64,000 bases of DNA from Nipponacmea schrenckii (taxonomy: Eukaryota; Mollusca; Gastropoda; Lottiidae), in NCBI GenBank assembly GCA_030562195.1, contig CM060202.1, positions 12,648,001 to 12,712,000 of the forward strand. Direction: 5' to 3'. Each line of letters opens with the position of its first letter. The first letter of the stretch is position 1. The notes beneath the pieces were generated by a model. The model worked only from the letters and a program-made list of their open reading frames with translations, was not told the origin of the DNA and did not search any database. The position numbers and the translations under genes were made by a program. Of this stretch, positions 24,044-39,000 are shown one piece after another.

Positions 24044-27000
24044 TTGTTGGTAGGTAAATGATTTAAAACTCCAACTAATCTTGATGAATGGAATGAAGGC
24101 AAGGCAATGATATCATTAGGGCTTCGTATTTCTAACCTTGGCACTATATTATTGTCAAAATCATCAGGATTAATAGGTGGAGAGATATAAGGTTTATTCA
24201 GGTATTTATCACGAGCCAGTTGTTTAAGTTTATCAATATTAGATATACCTAGATCATTGACTAGCTTATAAAACTGACTGTTCTTATTCTGAAGTAATAA
24301 ATAGGGTGAATCTACTTCTTGTATTCTACCATCAGATACCATCTACAAAGAAAAACAAAAAACTTGTGTTAAATAAATAATTAAGCAGCCTTTTCTGCAA
24401 GAAATACCTGTACATACAGACTCTTTAGTTAAATTTATACAGGTACAGGCAAACCTGGTCGTAATTACAGTTAACTAAACAGTAATTCATATTCTGATAA
24501 GTAAAATATTAATTTTGGAATGGCCAATTTTTTTTAATATATCTTTTGATCTGAAAAAGCTCCAAATCACATTAAAGTGGATTTAAATGTAGCAAAGTGT
24601 TAGCATGTGACAAACAAACAAATATATAACCATAAAGGAAATAATAAATATATTACCATAACTCTATCATAGTCCACTACTGTATCTGGTAAATGAGACA
24701 TGTGTATCACTGTGCTTTTACGAAATTTTCTCTTTAATGTGGACGTTATTATACTAGTACATCTAAAACAGAATGTAAATATCAGTTGTATCATTCATTG
24801 TTACTAGATTACTGTCTTGTCCAGTTTTGATATTTATGTGTAATAAGATACATATAATAAGTTTTACAGCCTCCAAATATATTTACTCCCTGATTTGGAC
24901 TATATTCTTTATTTTTTATGGTGTCGTGTTGAACCAAAACTCCAGATGATTTAATCCAATTTCTATATGTCTCAAAATCTGAACTTCCAAAAGTAGATAG
25001 ACCAAACACACATTCACATACCTAGCATCTAGTCTAGATGATGGTTCTTCGTATAAAATAATTTTATTTTGTCGTAACATGACTCTAGCCAGGCGTATCA
25101 ACTGTTTATGACCAACAGTAAACAAATCAACAAACGATGTTATATCTGTGTATAGCCTCTGGGGTAAAGATTCTACAAACGATGATAGATTTACCTACAA
25201 TGAAGAGATAATAAATAAAATTATATTGAGAAATCATTCAAAATAACTTTTAACAAAAAGGTATCTTCCATATGAATTACTAATGATACAAACAATAATA
25301 TTCCAAATAAATTGCTGATAATAGAAAACAATATTCCACATAAATTGCTGACGATATAAACAATTTTCAATATAAAATGCTAATTAAAGAACAATTTTGA
25401 ATCTAAATTGGTGATTTCAAGTGGATAAGTGAGCCACTAAAGCACCACACATTACTTTGAGACATACCTCTTCTAGAACTCTCCAGACTTGAGCATCAGT
25501 ATATCTTGATATGGGATCAATATTCTGTCTGATTGTTCCAAGAAATAATGTTGGGTTCTGAAATAAAAAAAAACAGATCTTCACAGCCTTACATAGTCTT
25601 TTCAAGAAACTATCCTCCAAAACGTGTCTTCAAAATGGCCACATGAAGGAATTTTAGGTAACTAATTGAAATCAACTTGCAGATAACCAAAATAAGACGA
25701 TTTTCGACACCTTATTGGCCACTAAAAACAAGCAGTAGAAACTCCTCCCTACAATTTACTGACCTGTGGTATAATAGCTATTTTATCTCGTAATCGAGGT
25801 AAGCTAATATTCTGTATATCTATACCATCAATTCTTACTACACCAAGATAATCTATCATACGATATAATATACATATAAACGCTCTCTGTTCAGCAGCCG
25901 ATTTAAATAACATACCCATCTAAAATATACAAAACATACATTTCAATAAGAACAGATTTTATTTTAAGACGAAGTTTTTGAAATTCATTTTAAGAGCATG
26001 GAATTTCCACAGTGCCATGGAAATAATTTGTAATTTCAGATAATCAACAAGAAATATAACCTACACTTTTAGGGGATATCACAACATCCCATTATAAAAC
26101 TAAAACATGTATATACTCTCTGGAAAGATGGATAATTTGGCTTATAGCCATTACCTAACTATCTAACATCATTAAATATCATCCACATTGCATTGTGACT
26201 GATAATACCCTTACCTTTTCTTCTGCTCTAATACAACACCAAACACTTTTTAACACATTAGGACCTTTAGATGTTTGTGTTAAAGTTACACCCTCTAGTG
26301 TTAAAATACCATATTGTGGCCAGTTAATGCTGGGTTTAACATCAGTTTCTGATAAATCTAATTCTGGTGTTATCTGGTAACATTGAAATAATCTTTCTAC
26401 AGAACTCATCTACAATAACAACAAAATATCCTACTGTTAAATAATAATAATTGACTATTTACCGTAGGTTAATTGGCCATTTACAAGCATCTATACACAT
26501 AAAATAATAAAATAAGTCTACTTTAATAATGTTTAAGAAATATACCTACTTTAAAATGGACAGCAGCTGACTTCCTCAAAGCTGGTTGTTGTACATTGAG
26601 CAAATTAACAGCATAAAACAATGACAGACCAATCATACTGGATGAGACAGGTGATCCTAAAATTAACATCATAAAACAATGACAGACCAATCATACTGGA
26701 TGAGACAGGTGATTCTAAAAATACAATCGTACTGGATGAGACAGGTGATCCTAAAATTAACATCATAAAACAATGACAGACCAATCATACTGGATGAGAC
26801 AGGTGATCCTTAAATTAACATCATAAAACAATGACAGACCAATCACACTGGATGGGACAGGTGATCCTAAAATTAACATCATAAAACAATGAAGACCAAT
26901 CATACTGGATGAGACAGGTGATCCTTAAATTAACATCATAAAACAATGACAGGCCTTAATACCATTCCTAGAAGATTTTAACACTCTTTGAATATGTAAT

Positions 27001-30000
27001 TAATTGTAACGATTCACACCACTGACAGCTTAACCCTTATCCATGTTTGTTTTTGAAGATTTGTCGGAAGCAAACACAACCATCTAAAAAAAATAGAACT
27101 CACCTTGATAATTAACAACTAATATAGAACCAATAACAACACCAACTATTAATAAAAACCCTATCATATCAACCCTCATACCAAACCATCTATTAGCTGC
27201 TAGATGTAAATAACAAGCTGCTGTACTACGATCTTGATTAACATCAAAGTTATGTAGAAATCTCTGTTCTACACCAAACACTCGCAATGACTGTACACCT
27301 TCCATACTGCTTACAACATGGCTTCCTACAGCACTTTTAGCTACGAATAAAAATATCTATATTTTAGAAATTTAAAATTTTAAAAAAAATATTTTAAAAT
27401 TTTATGCGTTGTTATTTTTGTCAATTTATTCAGTTTTATTATAAGTAGTGTTGAGAAATAATTCTTTTCAATGTTTTTCTCAGTAATTCCTTATAATTCT
27501 GTGAATTTCAATCTGAAATATTAAGTCTATCTGTTTAAGTAGATGGACTAGTATCAAAGGGGGATAACTCATATAACATAAAAATATAATAAAATATTAT
27601 AATCCTTTAAAAAATCAATAAAATTATGTTTAAACTTATTTTTTTGTATAACAAAATATAAAGCATACAATTTGTAATGTTAAACAGCAAAAGTTAATAT
27701 TTTATTAAACATATTTCAATTTCTAAAAAATAAAAACATAGCTTTAGGAAACCAAACAATGACAATACAAAAAGAAATATGGGTATATATACTACTTATA
27801 TCACCCAAATACAGTGTGTTATTAAAAAGGAGAGCCGGTTAGCACTCCCCTTGACAAGGACGGAATGGACCTTCATGGTCTTTATAACACATATGGCATG
27901 TCCTCCTACTTAGAGGGCACCTTATTTTTTGTTTCTAATTTAAATCTTTAGTAGTTTTACTGTCATTATTATTCATTATCAGTGAAACTGACATAAAACC
28001 AGACTATGTTTCTGCTGACTGTAGTAATTCTATCATTTATTGATAACAAAAAAAGATCTGGATAAAATTAATTTTTCAAAACCTTTTTTATAGAATTCAA
28101 CCTATATCAAACACATGTGAGTTTAAATTATGACCATTAAATTTCAAATGTGACTCACATGCCAGTTCAATTCTTTCTACATCTTGAGTGGAGTGAAGAT
28201 AATAATGTCGCGCTATGAGGAAAGATATTAATAACGGTATAACCAATATGAATAACCAGTAATTAGCTATACCAACAACCAACATAGTACCAAATAATAT
28301 ACTGAATGACTGAAAATAAACCACCAATAAAATAAAATTTTACTTTCCAATTGAACTGTTTTGTTCTGGAGATTGTATTTAGAAGAAGTATGATACAAGA
28401 TCTTGACATTTATTGCAAAGGTAACAAGTACTCTAAAAACCTGTTGATATCATTTGAAGAAGGTCTCTACAAATTATATTGGAACATTTTTAAGATAAGA
28501 TGGGAATTTTTAAATCTCTGATGCACCTCAGTGAAAGTGATTACAATATGTATGACTAACCTGAATACAATCCAGAAATAAAGCAGGAAGGGAATCAACT
28601 ATACTGACATCTCTTAAAAACCGACTTAACACAGCTCCTAGAATTAAAATTCAAAACAATTTTTTTTTACATCCAAGTTTTGCAAAATATCAGAAACAGT
28701 TAAATAGGTAAAATTTATTCTGAAGTCACATGATTGCATAATATACAAAATGTCCTTAAAATTAACTTGAAAAAAAAGAACATATTCTGACTGTAATTTA
28801 ACAAAATTATATTTGATCATTATTTTGAAAGGCAGTCAAGTCAAAATCATTTATATTTGAGGTGAAAAGAAAACGTTCTGTCTACCTTTTCTGTGCCTTT
28901 TGTGAACAATGATGGAAAATTTGACAACTTACCTATAGTATGGGAGTCAAAGAAGGATATAGGAGCCTGCATCATTAATATTAATGCCATATTGTGAAGG
29001 ACATGTGATGCTCTTTTCGAAATATAGAAGAAAAAGCTGGCTTGAAGAAATCCAACCACTACAGTAACAAATACAATAGCTAAGTATATATAAACTCTTG
29101 CATCCAACGTATTTAATGCTGGACCAAATATAGTATCATTTACTACAATAGTTGAATTCATATTTTGAAATTCTGCAGCCCTATAAACAAGAATGATTTT
29201 AAAATTGAAAATTTAGAATACAAAGTTTATACCATCAAACCAGACAAAACTGGACATCCTTTTTAAAATATTTGCAAACATAAGTAGGTTTTGACCACTT
29301 TGCATGATGTTAGTTAAAGGAATAGTTCATTCTTGTTTAAAATTTTATGATCTATGATCATAAGAGATATATCCGCCAAAATTAATAATGCTATGTAATG
29401 AGCTAGTAATTAGCACTTTAAGTGAATAGGGTTGAAAAGCAGTTCCTGATGAATAGTAACAATTTACTTTCAATGCTATAAATCAGTATAACAGCACATA
29501 TATCATACTTAAAACAGAACAAAAGTTTGAACCTACCAAAATGCCAACCACCATTCACATAATATATAGCCTGCCTGAAAACAAAACACCACAATGAGTA
29601 CATGAAGCATATACAGTAACAAAAACTTTTACAATATAGCAAGGTGAATTTTCATTCCAGTCTTTCTAATTGAAGCTCCAATATATTCAGCTGCCAAATA
29701 TGTTTTTAACATAAAAGTGAATTTTCATAACTAAATAGCTTTCAATTTCATAAATAATTCTAACAGAGGTTAAACAAAAGTATCATTGTGCTGTGACAAA
29801 CATCACTTTTCTATATGATCTAGGTTTCTAACAAAAGTATTCAAATTATATCTTGTGATCCAGTGGCTGCAACCAAATATATTGCATTCGGACAAAACAT
29901 TGCATTCAACACAAAATGACAATCTTAAACAACAACTCTGAAAACATAAAATAAGGATTTAAGCTAAGAAGAGATCTTTTTTCTATATGAACAAAGCATG

Positions 30001-33000
30001 TCAGATTAACAAAAGAACACAATTAAAGCAAGGTTTAAATCATAAATAAATTTGTGGTCAATGCTACAACTGGTTGTATCAATAGAAAATCCGAGCTAAA
30101 ATACATGAATAGTTAATATTCTAACACCCAATTAGTAAAGGAATAGTGAGAAAAAATGTGCCTTGTTTGGCATATTGCTCTGATTGTCTCCCTTGATGTG
30201 TCAAGGGAGGTAATTACACAGTGCTTAAAATTCAGAAAGAATAGAAACATTGTTAGTTTTATTGTCAAAAGACATGCACAATGCAACATAAAACTTACCA
30301 AGTGATTGTTTTAAAATCAAAATCAATATTAAAGAAGTGTTGTTAATGAAGAATTTGTGTCAAGATGTAGACATACTTACATTGATATATAGAAGATGTC
30401 AAGAAATATACAAAAATAAATACTACATAATTGTAGAATGAAGATCATGTTTCAAGTTTTTAATTAATTCACTCATTTAATGCCCAGATCCAGTACTACT
30501 AGAAATGCTGTATCTAAAGGAATTCAAGTCAACATAATTCTTAATGATCATTATTTAGAATCAAACTTATCTCCCCTTTATCACAATCCCATTCACTTTT
30601 GAGGAAACTATTCTAAATCTTAAACAATGGTCCTGATAATAATTGGATTACTGAAGGATAGAGCACTAGGTTATATAAAAGAGAGATATATAAGATATGT
30701 TAAGGACCATATAATTTTTTTATTGAGACAATAATAGAATACATTGACTAACCTGTGTACAAACTGAAAGTAGAAAAAATATAAATATTCCAAAACATCC
30801 ACCTCCAATTAAAAAGAAATGTCTATAAACACTTGTACTAGGTGAGCTTGAATGATAACTTGGATCTGTTTCACCGACAAAAAATGGGTCTGATGGGTCC
30901 TGCAAAATATGATATCCATAAAGAATTGATAAAGCAACATGTATATTTTGCAAGGAAAACCAATTAGGTTCTCTTGGACTAAAATAGCAAGAAAAGGTGG
31001 CTCATAAGATATGCTAATACTTCTAGTTTGCAAGACTTTTTTCTTTAAGATGTTGGAATCTGATTTAAATGAAATCAAATGAAGAATAAGTCCTACTTTT
31101 TGTACCTGATACGGCTCAAGAAAACAAGCAATTCCTAAAATGGGTAGTATGGGAAAAATGATGAAAATAATCTAACCTTTACTTCATGATGAAGAATAAG
31201 TCCTACTTTTTGTACCTGATACGGCTCAAGAAAACAAGCAATTCCTAAAATGGGTAGTATGGGAAAAATGATGAAAATAATCTAACCTTTACTTCATGAT
31301 GTAAAATTTCCAATGACCCATTTAAACTATCTTTAATAGTGGTATCAGGAGTTGAGGAAGCAGGTGTCATCAAGTTACTTCCCCCTGATTCATTCAATAA
31401 GGGTGTAGAATAATCTGTTAATTTTGTTATGTCCATATTTTTATAAATACCAGCTGATAGAAAATGATTGGTATTCATTCCCCATTTCTCTAATTCATCA
31501 AAATCACCACAATAATTTACATTGCCCTGTTTTAAGAAATGGATTTCAATTAACAAAAGTGATTTAAATATAGAATTCATTCTTGTACACACAATCTTCC
31601 ATCACACATTGAAAATCATAGAATATTCTTGATGTTGGCTTCTCCCATTCAATGGCTATGCTTGCTTTACTTAAACATCCAGTATTGTTTCAACTCTATT
31701 TCCAAACTATACTCCTTCATAGCTTTATTTCTTTTCCAAAAACTAATACCATATTTGATCAGACCAAAACGTGTATGACAATCATATTCAACTGTGTAAA
31801 AGGGAGCTTACTTGTGACATAACTAGTATTTGATCTGCAACTTTAGCATGGTGCATGTTATCTGTTACTAATATACGAGTTTTGGACCGTAGTATACCAC
31901 ATATACACCTACAAAATATAGGTCGTAATCAATCTTACAAATATTGTACAACAATTTACATAGACTTTCATTGCATTTTCATGGAGGGATCATGCATTTT
32001 AACTAACAATCCATTTTATGGTATATACAGCATCAAACCAAAAAAATTTGCAAAGAAAAAACAACAATTACTATAATATAAAATGTAAGTCATGATAAAA
32101 AAAGACGATAGCTAAACGGAGGATGTTATATCTTGGAATGAGTCTTACTTTTTATAGATTAGCATGGCTGACTTGGCATCCATACCACTAAGTATATCAT
32201 CTATCAAATAAACATCAGCATTTTGGTACACAGCTCTATAACAATATACAATATAACTGATTAATAAACATCAACAGCCTTTACTCATTCAATTTTCAGT
32301 TATTCTTTTGGAACAAAAGTTAGTCTTATGATCCATATTCTTGAAGCGATCTAAGCGCTAGGATGTCCTAAAAACAGTGTTAGAGTATGAGAGCCTAGAA
32401 CGTCCTAGCGCTAACATCATGTTGAAAATACGAGGCAAGATGTAACCGTTCACCTGTATATAGATTGGCAGAGAATATATCATGGCATTTCTTGAATTTA
32501 TCATGCCAAATAATAAAAATTATCTTATTTCCACAGTTGATTGACAAATTCAAAAATATATAACTTGTGCACACTTTATTTGCATTTATATGGTACATAA
32601 GTATCAAACCTATTTGTTGTCAGATACAATTTGATCCAATATGACCTTACCTGGCTAGTGTTATTTTAGCTTGCATTGTACTATCTATATTAACTCCTCT
32701 CTCACCAATCAATGTTAAATCTTTCTGGGGTAAAGCATCAATCCACTGAAATCAAAAATACTAGTCAAAAGAAAATCTTGAAATGGATAAATTCCTTACA
32801 GAATGATGACACATCACCTTAAAATCTAATACCCTACTACTCTGATCTCAACCCATCTTTAAATTCAACTAGTGAGTGACCATTTTAATCAATACTCTTA
32901 CATACAAATATAATAGATAGAAACCATGCTACAAAAGGATTAACATCATACTCATACTAAACAGATGTTAACGATGACTCCTATATCAAAGAATTCCAAA

Positions 33001-36000
33001 CTTACAGATGATAAAGCACAAGCTTGTAAAACTTGATTATATCTATAACGACCATACTCGGCACCGAACACAACATTTTCTCTGATAGTAGCAGGAAATA
33101 ACCAGGGTTGACATGGAACATAGGCTAAACGACCTTGATGGTACACACAACCTTTCTGTTTCTCTAGTTCACCTATCACTGCCATTAATAAATAACTCTG
33201 AAATACATGGATTTAATGTTAAAATAGTAAAAAAAAACTTTCTAAGTTTGATTTTACATTAAAACAAATACTAAAAGAAGTACCAAGCTTCACTGTGTTT
33301 TTAAAGGAGTTCCCATCCAGATTGCAATGTTAAATTGTCATTTTCCAAACTGTTCCATGTGTTAGAAAAACAGACGATCTTCAAAATTGATATCATATTC
33401 AACTAGCATAAAACCAACAGAAGCTGTTTTAATTGTCAGTTATCAACATACCTGTCCATTATCTGGTGGTCCTACTACAGCATACAAATTATTCTACAAT
33501 ATACATCAAGTATTTTCAGAGTTATGTCCATTTTTGTACACACTGTATACTCATCAATGATTATAATGACCTAAATATTGGTTTTATTTTGAATTTTTTT
33601 TCAGTAGGTCTAGTACTCAAGGAAACAATTATGGTTTTTTTTTTCATATAAATGGATGATGTTATAAGTAAAAAACTCACCTTTTCGAGATCTAAATCAA
33701 CATTTGCTAACACTACTGGAGAATCAAGATCCTGGAAAAATTGAAAATTCAAAAAGAAATATTATAAATTAAGATAATTTTCATTTAAAACATGAAGTGA
33801 GCTCTTTGTCAATAAGATTTGGTCAGTTTACTATTACAGCTAATAGTATCACAATACGGTGAAACCCCTCTAAAATCTGGCTGTTTTTGCGGGTAATAAA
33901 AGGTATCTGCTTAGAGGTAAATTTCTCTACACATGTGTTAAATTCCATTTATTTGTTTACTTTGATGAGATTTATTTCTCAGTAAGATTTAGTTCCGTTG
34001 ATGTGTACTATAGGGCATTCCATGATTTTGAGTTAAACAATGGAGAAAATCATTAAATCTATTGCAAATTTGAGCTTAAGAAATGACCATATGTTCAAAT
34101 GCCGGTACACATAAAAGTGTAATAAAATGTGAATAGAGTAAAATCAATCAGGTAAACTTTGGAAATCGATATTGATCTGTAAACAAATTTAGAAGTTTAG
34201 AGGGACCAAATAACTATAGATTAACTACTTTGGGACATGATTTTGATTATGGATTGCGGTTTAGAGGGGGTAATAATTTAGTAGGTATGTAGATAGTGAT
34301 ATGCTGGTTTACAGGGAAGGTTCATAGAGGATGCTGTTTGGGGGGGTTTTATTGTATATATCAATCATAAAGGGAATTTTAGTCAGCATGAGATAAGCAC
34401 ATTTAAACAGATTCTGAAAGTAGGCTTTTCCATTTAACATATTTTAACTAAGATTTACCTTATTTTTTGTAGCATAATAATTAGAAAACCTTATAGCTAT
34501 AGATTGATTAAGGTCTTGATAACCAGCTCTACTTAATGTTGACATGGTTGCTCTTTCTTCTAGCATCAAAATATCCTAAAACAAAATATTTCTATCATTA
34601 AATTTACTAAAGTATCTTTATTGTTTTTTTTTCTTGACAACACAATTCTTCTTTCTGGAAAACTCGAAAGGAAAAGAACCCTACAATAAAGTACCAGTAT
34701 ATTTGTTCAGGAACTATCAGAAGATTTTTCAACCCCTCCGTACTTCAGACGCAAAGATGACAAATATTTCAACTTACCTGAATTTTGGATACTGTTTTCA
34801 TTGCATCAGAAAAGAACAATATCCCAGAAGGCAACAGAATACTGACACTCATTCGTAATATCTCAAATAAGGCCATAGATGTGAAAATTTGCATAGCAAC
34901 CACTTTTTGTCCTGTGACTAAAACTAACATAAAGGTAACAAACATCACTAGTTTACCAGCTGTTAAAGTTAAGGCACTATTAAAACTTAATAATCGTGAT
35001 AACTTCTTCATTTGATACAACTCTTCACTGAAAACAGACAAAATATATTTCTGTTTATAAGACATATAGAAATAAAACATTTAAAATATATTTCATTCAC
35101 AGCCCTTTCCAAATCCATTGACATCATTTCCAAATTATCCACAGTAAAAGCCAGTCACTGGAAAAATGAAAGCAATAGTCTCTAGGCCAGGATACTTATA
35201 CAAAGTAATCAAGAATACATCAAATGAACTTTAGCGAGAACAATTCCAAGTGAAAAAAAACATAAATTGAAGAAAGCATATTCTCTATGAAATAATGGGA
35301 ATCGTACTTTCTAGAACTTATGATAATTCTTTCACAAAATTTTTCCCAGCAGCCCATTTTAATTTCCTGGATACCATTTATCATCAGTTGTAGTTTACGT
35401 AATCTGTGACTGGTAAAATTATCTGTTTTTTGTCTGTAAAAAAAAAAATATACATATCTAGTAGGCCTAATAGCTGTTTTAACCTACATAATGTTTTAAT
35501 ATAAAAAAACATGTGTATACTTTCAACACATCTTTTCTCAGATATATAAACAGAATCATTTGTTTCAACATTGTATTAAATAGCATGTCAGCTTAAGACA
35601 AATATTATGCCCAAATAAAGTTAGGAATTTAAGTAGCTCATGGATAAATCATTTGAAGTTTAAACTTACCTCAATATACGGGAGAGTTTCCCCATTAATA
35701 TTTGTAAAGGAAATAACAAGATTAAAACCAAGAGACCAGCAAGACAAACAGGACCGAGCTGTAACCAGTCCCATAATAAATAACTTATAATAATTAACTG
35801 TATTGGTGCTATCACAATATATGTGGCTGGTAATACAACCTGTAGTAATAGAATACATCATTTCAATTCTAGGAAGATTCAAACAGAATATTCTCTTACT
35901 CAAATACATCACTTGTTTTTCATCCAACTGTAACTGAGTGTTTGGAGACTTTGCATGTAGGATGCAATTTCAAATTTCCTTTCCACTTATATCTTATTTG

Positions 36001-39000
36001 AAGTACACGCTTTTCCATTGGCATTAATAGAATCATAGACTCATCAAATTGTTTCTGAATAAATCCAAATCACAATCAAAACAGGGTGTATTTAAGAAAC
36101 AGATTCTTGGCTTTATTTTTATATTCTATATAGACCTACCATGGGAAAGACATCCATTTCTCGGGTAGTGAGATTCATTATATCTTCCATTATTTTAGGA
36201 GTTAAAATATGACTGGATAATTTCATCACCTGAATAATATCAATGGAAAATCACATCAAAGTGAGTCAGCCATATAAGATATAGGAAACCATAAACTTAA
36301 ACATGTCTAATTGTTTTATCTTTGATAATGGTCTTAAGACTATTATTCAGTTTGTTAAAATAGACATTTTCTGGGGATCTTTAAACTAAATTTCATCTCA
36401 CCTTCCTATATATCAAAGAAGTAGCAGCTACTCTCATTCTATATCCATGATGAAAAAAATTATGATCCAAAAATATATTGACTAGACAAACAATGCATAG
36501 AAATGTTGCAAAAATATAAACATCTGGGAATCGAAACTTATTTGGAGATTTGACATCCACATCAAATATACTGATAAAATAACCCATTAATACAGCTTGT
36601 ATCACACGTAAACATTCCTAGAATAGAAATATCATATATACATTATTACATTAAAACCAAGATATATATTTAAGAATTGTAGTCAAATAGGGGAGGGGGG
36701 ACTGTTTAAACATACAAAGTGTACTTTACAATTAGTATTGAAGTATTTTCTGTTTAGTTTAAAGTCATAGCTTTCTTTAATTCTGTTTCATACATTATCT
36801 GCAAAAAATTAAGTGGGTCTGTATCTTGAAATATTTTCTGCTTTCATCTGTAAATATAGTTGTCCTGTACATAACTAAACTTTTACAAGATTCTTAAAAA
36901 AATTGATGCAATAAATATCAGTTAAAATATCACCATTTATTGATGTATTCATCAAAGAACAACAGAATTAACATTGTGACCAAAGTTTTGACATTTAAAA
37001 GCCAAATGATTTTTTATATTACAAACTTCTTATTTTTCACTAAAGAATTTTTCTTAATGCTATCCAAAGAAATATACAGACTATGTTGCTATCAATCTAA
37101 ATGTCCGGAGATTTGAAATTCAGCCCTAGGTCATGAATAAACAAAATCTAATATTTATGAATATCTCATAAAATTGAATAAAAAGTAGGACACTTCAGTA
37201 CTTAGTTTGTGTATATTTCTTCAAATGTTGTATTACACATTAAATATGAATTTAGAAGTACTGTAATGTTTGCACACTACTACAGAAATGTGAAGTTAAA
37301 TTTGACTGACATTCTTGAGAATGAGAGGCTAGTTGCATCGGCCATGGTATCAGAAAACTCCAAATTGACATAACCTGGCAGACAACCATCAGATTGAATA
37401 TATTTATGGGCAATCGGATTGATGTAAATCTCTATTTCGAACATGAAAGCCAAACAAGAAAATCTGAAAGATTATTCATCTAACCTCTAAGATAATTAAC
37501 AAAACATAAGCTATTATCTGTGGTCTGTAGCACCTCCATAATGCTCCACATAAACTTGGTCTTCCCCCTTTCTTCCATCTATATAACTCTTTCTCCCATT
37601 CCCTACAAAGGTTTTGTTAAATTTGTATTTTAGTTAAAAAACACAATGGTGTTAAGGTTTACTCTTTACCATACTAGACATACCGTTGCAAAGAAAGTCA
37701 TCATTTTTTACTTTGCTATTTCGTCACTTCTGCTATTCCAAACAATGTGCTCATTTTATATTTTTGACCCTTCAAAAGAATACTTTGATCCTCTAAAAGT
37801 TTTCACTTTTAACAGATTTGAAAATTTGTCAAAAAATTATGTCAGCTCCTGACGCAAATAAGCAAAATGTTACTGAAAAATGACTTTAAGAAATTTGATA
37901 GAAAACACAGCTAGATCTGCAATTTAATCAACTTGGTTCTCTTACCTGCCCAAACTATTTGAAAGTTTAACTGTGGAATCTTGTGGTAAAACATCATAAA
38001 CATCAGCTTCATCTAGAGTATGATGGTAACCTTTCCAGAATATACGACCTGTCCACCTGCAAAACATCACCTGTATATTGACTAAACAGTCTTAATTTAA
38101 CTTGGAGATTTCTTTCTAGCAATATGGGAAGAACACAAACTGGCTCATCAATACAATAACTACAAATATTTGCTAAGGAAGAAATAAATGATAAAAAAAT
38201 CAAAACTTTTCAAATTAAGTACATGTATAAATCCATAGGTTTACATCCACTTCTTACTGGTTACATTCACAATATAAACTAGGTAGTTATTGTCATAAGA
38301 TTAGTGTTACGTGAGAAACTACAGTTCTAGAAATGGGGTGATTTGAATTCTTAATTAATAGCCATCACTTAAAAAATTGGTCAAAACAAAAGAAAAGAAA
38401 TAAATGGAGACAATGTCAATGTTCTACATTGTCGTCTGTCACTCCATCATTTTTCTTGTTTGACTACCTTTTTTTAATTCTGCTCTCAAGATATTTTGAC
38501 CCTTGCCTTGTTTAGGGAAAAGGTCAACTGTTGTAATTGATAATCTTTTTAATCTAGAGTCTAATTTCAGCTTCATTCAAGTAAAAATACCAATTTTTTT
38601 AAAATTAAGACAGGTAGACTGGGTAGACAGGAAGCCTGACCTTATTTGAATATTAATGTTGAATATTAATGAAGATTTTTACTACAACAAGTTTAAAGAA
38701 ACTGAATGAAACTTACAGAGACTTGTTGGTAAATATTTCATTTTCATTCATATATTTTGAAATGTTATGGATTATACATAGGGCTTATCTCATTTATCAA
38801 TTTCACCAAGATTTGTCATAATCCATCAAAAGCACAGCAATGAGTGAATAAGCTTTTCCAAGAATCAGAGCAGTAACTAATATTTGAGTATTTTTCAGAA
38901 GTTTAGATAGTAATTATTTTATTTATTTATTTTAAATATGTTAATGCTTCTCGGAAAATTATGAACAATTTCAGTTATAATGGTACATGTATCTATCTAT

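Noticed and set aside
26180..26214. Continuation VRVLSVTMQCG after AEEK as part of NBD2
   Set aside because: It lies past the GTAAGG donor at 26214; the true continuation is the exon at 25919.
27835..27920. G+C-richer patch in an ABCC4-like intron as a small RNA gene
   Set aside because: No tRNA boxes, convincing fold or homology could be seen; it may be a repeat fragment.
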